Part shown: piece by piece, positions 4,629 to 5,406 of the stretch | Layout: each line of letters starts with the position of its first letter | Position numbering within the stretch: the stretch's first letter is position 1 | Assembly: GCA_900764025.1 (NCBI GenBank) | Contig: CAAFMM010000351.1 | Span: forward strand, 1-5,406 | Direction: 5' to 3' | DNA from: an uncultured Collinsella sp. | Lineage (GTDB): Bacteria > Actinomycetota > Coriobacteriia > Coriobacteriales > Coriobacteriaceae | DNA: 5,406 nucleotides | The notes under the pieces: model-generated | Told to the model about the DNA's origin: nothing | What the model saw: only the letters and a program-made list of their open reading frames with translations | Databases searched by the model: none | Program-made: the position numbers and the translations under genes

Positions 4629-5406
4629 GGCAACGACCGCCGAGCGCGCGCTCAACCGCAAGGGTGGCACCATGTCGCGCCTCATCAAGACGCTCTTTGG
4701 CTTCTACCCCGTGCTTTTGCCCCTCGTCGTCGTCGGCGTGGTGCTCTGCGCCATCATCAACTCCATCGGCGCGACCTTCCTTCAGAGCGCCCTGCAGATT
4801 ATTAGCGAATCGTGGCAGTCGGGCGATTGGGAAGCTGCACAGCCCAAGATCGCACAGCTCGTGACCACCCTCGCCTGCATCTACGGCGTCGGCATCCTGT
4901 CCTCGCTGTTCTGGAACCGCGCCATGGCCATCGTCACGCAGGGCTCGCTCGAGAAGCTGCGCGAGAAGATGTTCAACCGCATGCAGGACCTGCCGATTCG
5001 CTACTTCGACACGCACCAGCGCGGCGACATCATGAGCTACTACACCAACGACATCGACACGCTGCGCCAGATGATCAGCCAGTCGCTGCCCAACCTGCTC
5101 ATGACGACCATCGTCATCGTCACGGTGTTCTTTATCATGCTGTACTACAGCGTTTGGATGTGCCTGGTCATTGTGGCAGGCGTCGCCTTTATGACCTTTA
5201 TGACCAAGCTGCTCGGCTCCAACTCCGCGCGCTTCTTTATTGCGCAGCAGACCGAGCTCGGCGTTGTCGAGGGCCATATCGAGGAAGTCATGAACGGCCA
5301 GAAGGTCGTCAAGGCATTCTGCCACGAGTCTGCCGCCGAGGCCGATTTTGACGAGCGCAACGAAAAGCTCTTCGAGGTCTCGCAGAAGGCCAACATGTAC
5401 GCCAAC
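4621..5406 (+). CDS. ABC exporter half-transporter, partner subunit (N-terminal part, cut by window edge)
   Basis: 262 codons from the ATG at 4621 are open to the right edge; the frame starts 8 nt inside the preceding gene (ATGAGTAA), behind AAGGAGG (4606-4612) at 8 bases. What is visible is the exporter membrane domain: hydrophobic helices near residues 30-52, 80-98, 157-176 and 177-197, the intracellular segment RYFDTHQRGDIMSYYTNDID (127-146) and EGHIEEVMNGQKVVKAF (217-233), the second coupling region. This matches YfiC/BmrD/TM288-type subunits of about 600 residues, so the ATPase domain is missing from the window. A basic N-terminal stretch (about 1-23) precedes helix 1. It should form a heterodimer with the subunit upstream and is predicted to carry the canonical Glu and His, giving one active ATP site per pump. 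Confidence 0.9.
   Translation, partial: MSKATTAERALNRKGGTMSRLIKTLFGFYPVLLPLVVVGVVLCAIINSIGATFLQSALQIISESWQSGDWEAAQPKIAQLVTTLACIYGVGILSSLFWNRAMAIVTQGSLEKLREKMFNRMQDLPIRYFDTHQRGDIMSYYTNDIDTLRQMISQSLPNLLMTTIVIVTVFFIMLYYSVWMCLVIVAGVAFMTFMTKLLGSNSARFFIAQQTELGVVEGHIEEVMNGQKVVKAFCHESAAEADFDERNEKLFEVSQKANMYAN

Noticed and set aside
2745..5325. Long minus-strand open frames (2745-3668, 3690-4688, 4519-5325) opposite the ABC genes
   Set aside because: They mirror the strong third-position G/C of the transporter genes; their products are low-complexity (His/Asp/Gly/Ala) and match nothing that I know.

Overview
The window looks like part of a Gram-positive, high-GC gut actinobacterium, most likely of the Coriobacteriia (Collinsella-like). 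This is inferred from the G/C-rich third codon positions, strong GGAGG ribosome sites, tightly overlapping genes and the flavour of the proteins; no marker gene in the window proves it. It holds five recognisable protein genes plus the start of a sixth, in three transcription units. I saw no rRNA, tRNA, insertion sequence or CRISPR array.

Left part (1-836). On the minus strand lies the first half of an AAA-type ATP-binding protein of the DUF4143-like kind, cut by the window edge. Its codon use differs from everything else here. Its upstream region holds three copies of an 18-bp direct repeat spaced exactly 33 bp apart, and then a 33-nt perfect palindrome that probably ends the neighbouring minus-strand operon.

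Middle part (837-1983). A two-gene minus-strand operon encodes a pyridoxamine/pyridoxal kinase (vitamin B6 salvage) and a small Cys/His-rich TIGR04076-type protein of unknown function. The two genes overlap by 8 nt.

Intergenic part (1984-2314). This 331-bp divergent region has no convincing gene. It carries a hairpin just upstream of the kinase, then a row of four adjacent inverted repeats (2112-2213), then a good sigma70-type promoter with inverted TTAGG/CCTAA half-sites that reads into the right-hand operon.

Right part (2315-5406). A plus-strand operon encodes a MarR-type regulator and the two halves of a heterodimeric ABC exporter; the second half runs off the window. The first half has the degenerate ATP-site residues (Asp for the catalytic Glu, Gln for the switch His) known from heterodimeric exporters such as TM287/288 and BmrCD. 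The likely logic is a ligand-sensing MarR repressor that controls its own operon and an efflux pump.

The strongest candidates for something undescribed are the 33-bp-phased repeat array in front of the ATPase, the palindrome with an alternative terminator pairing, and the cluster of inverted repeats between the divergent operons.
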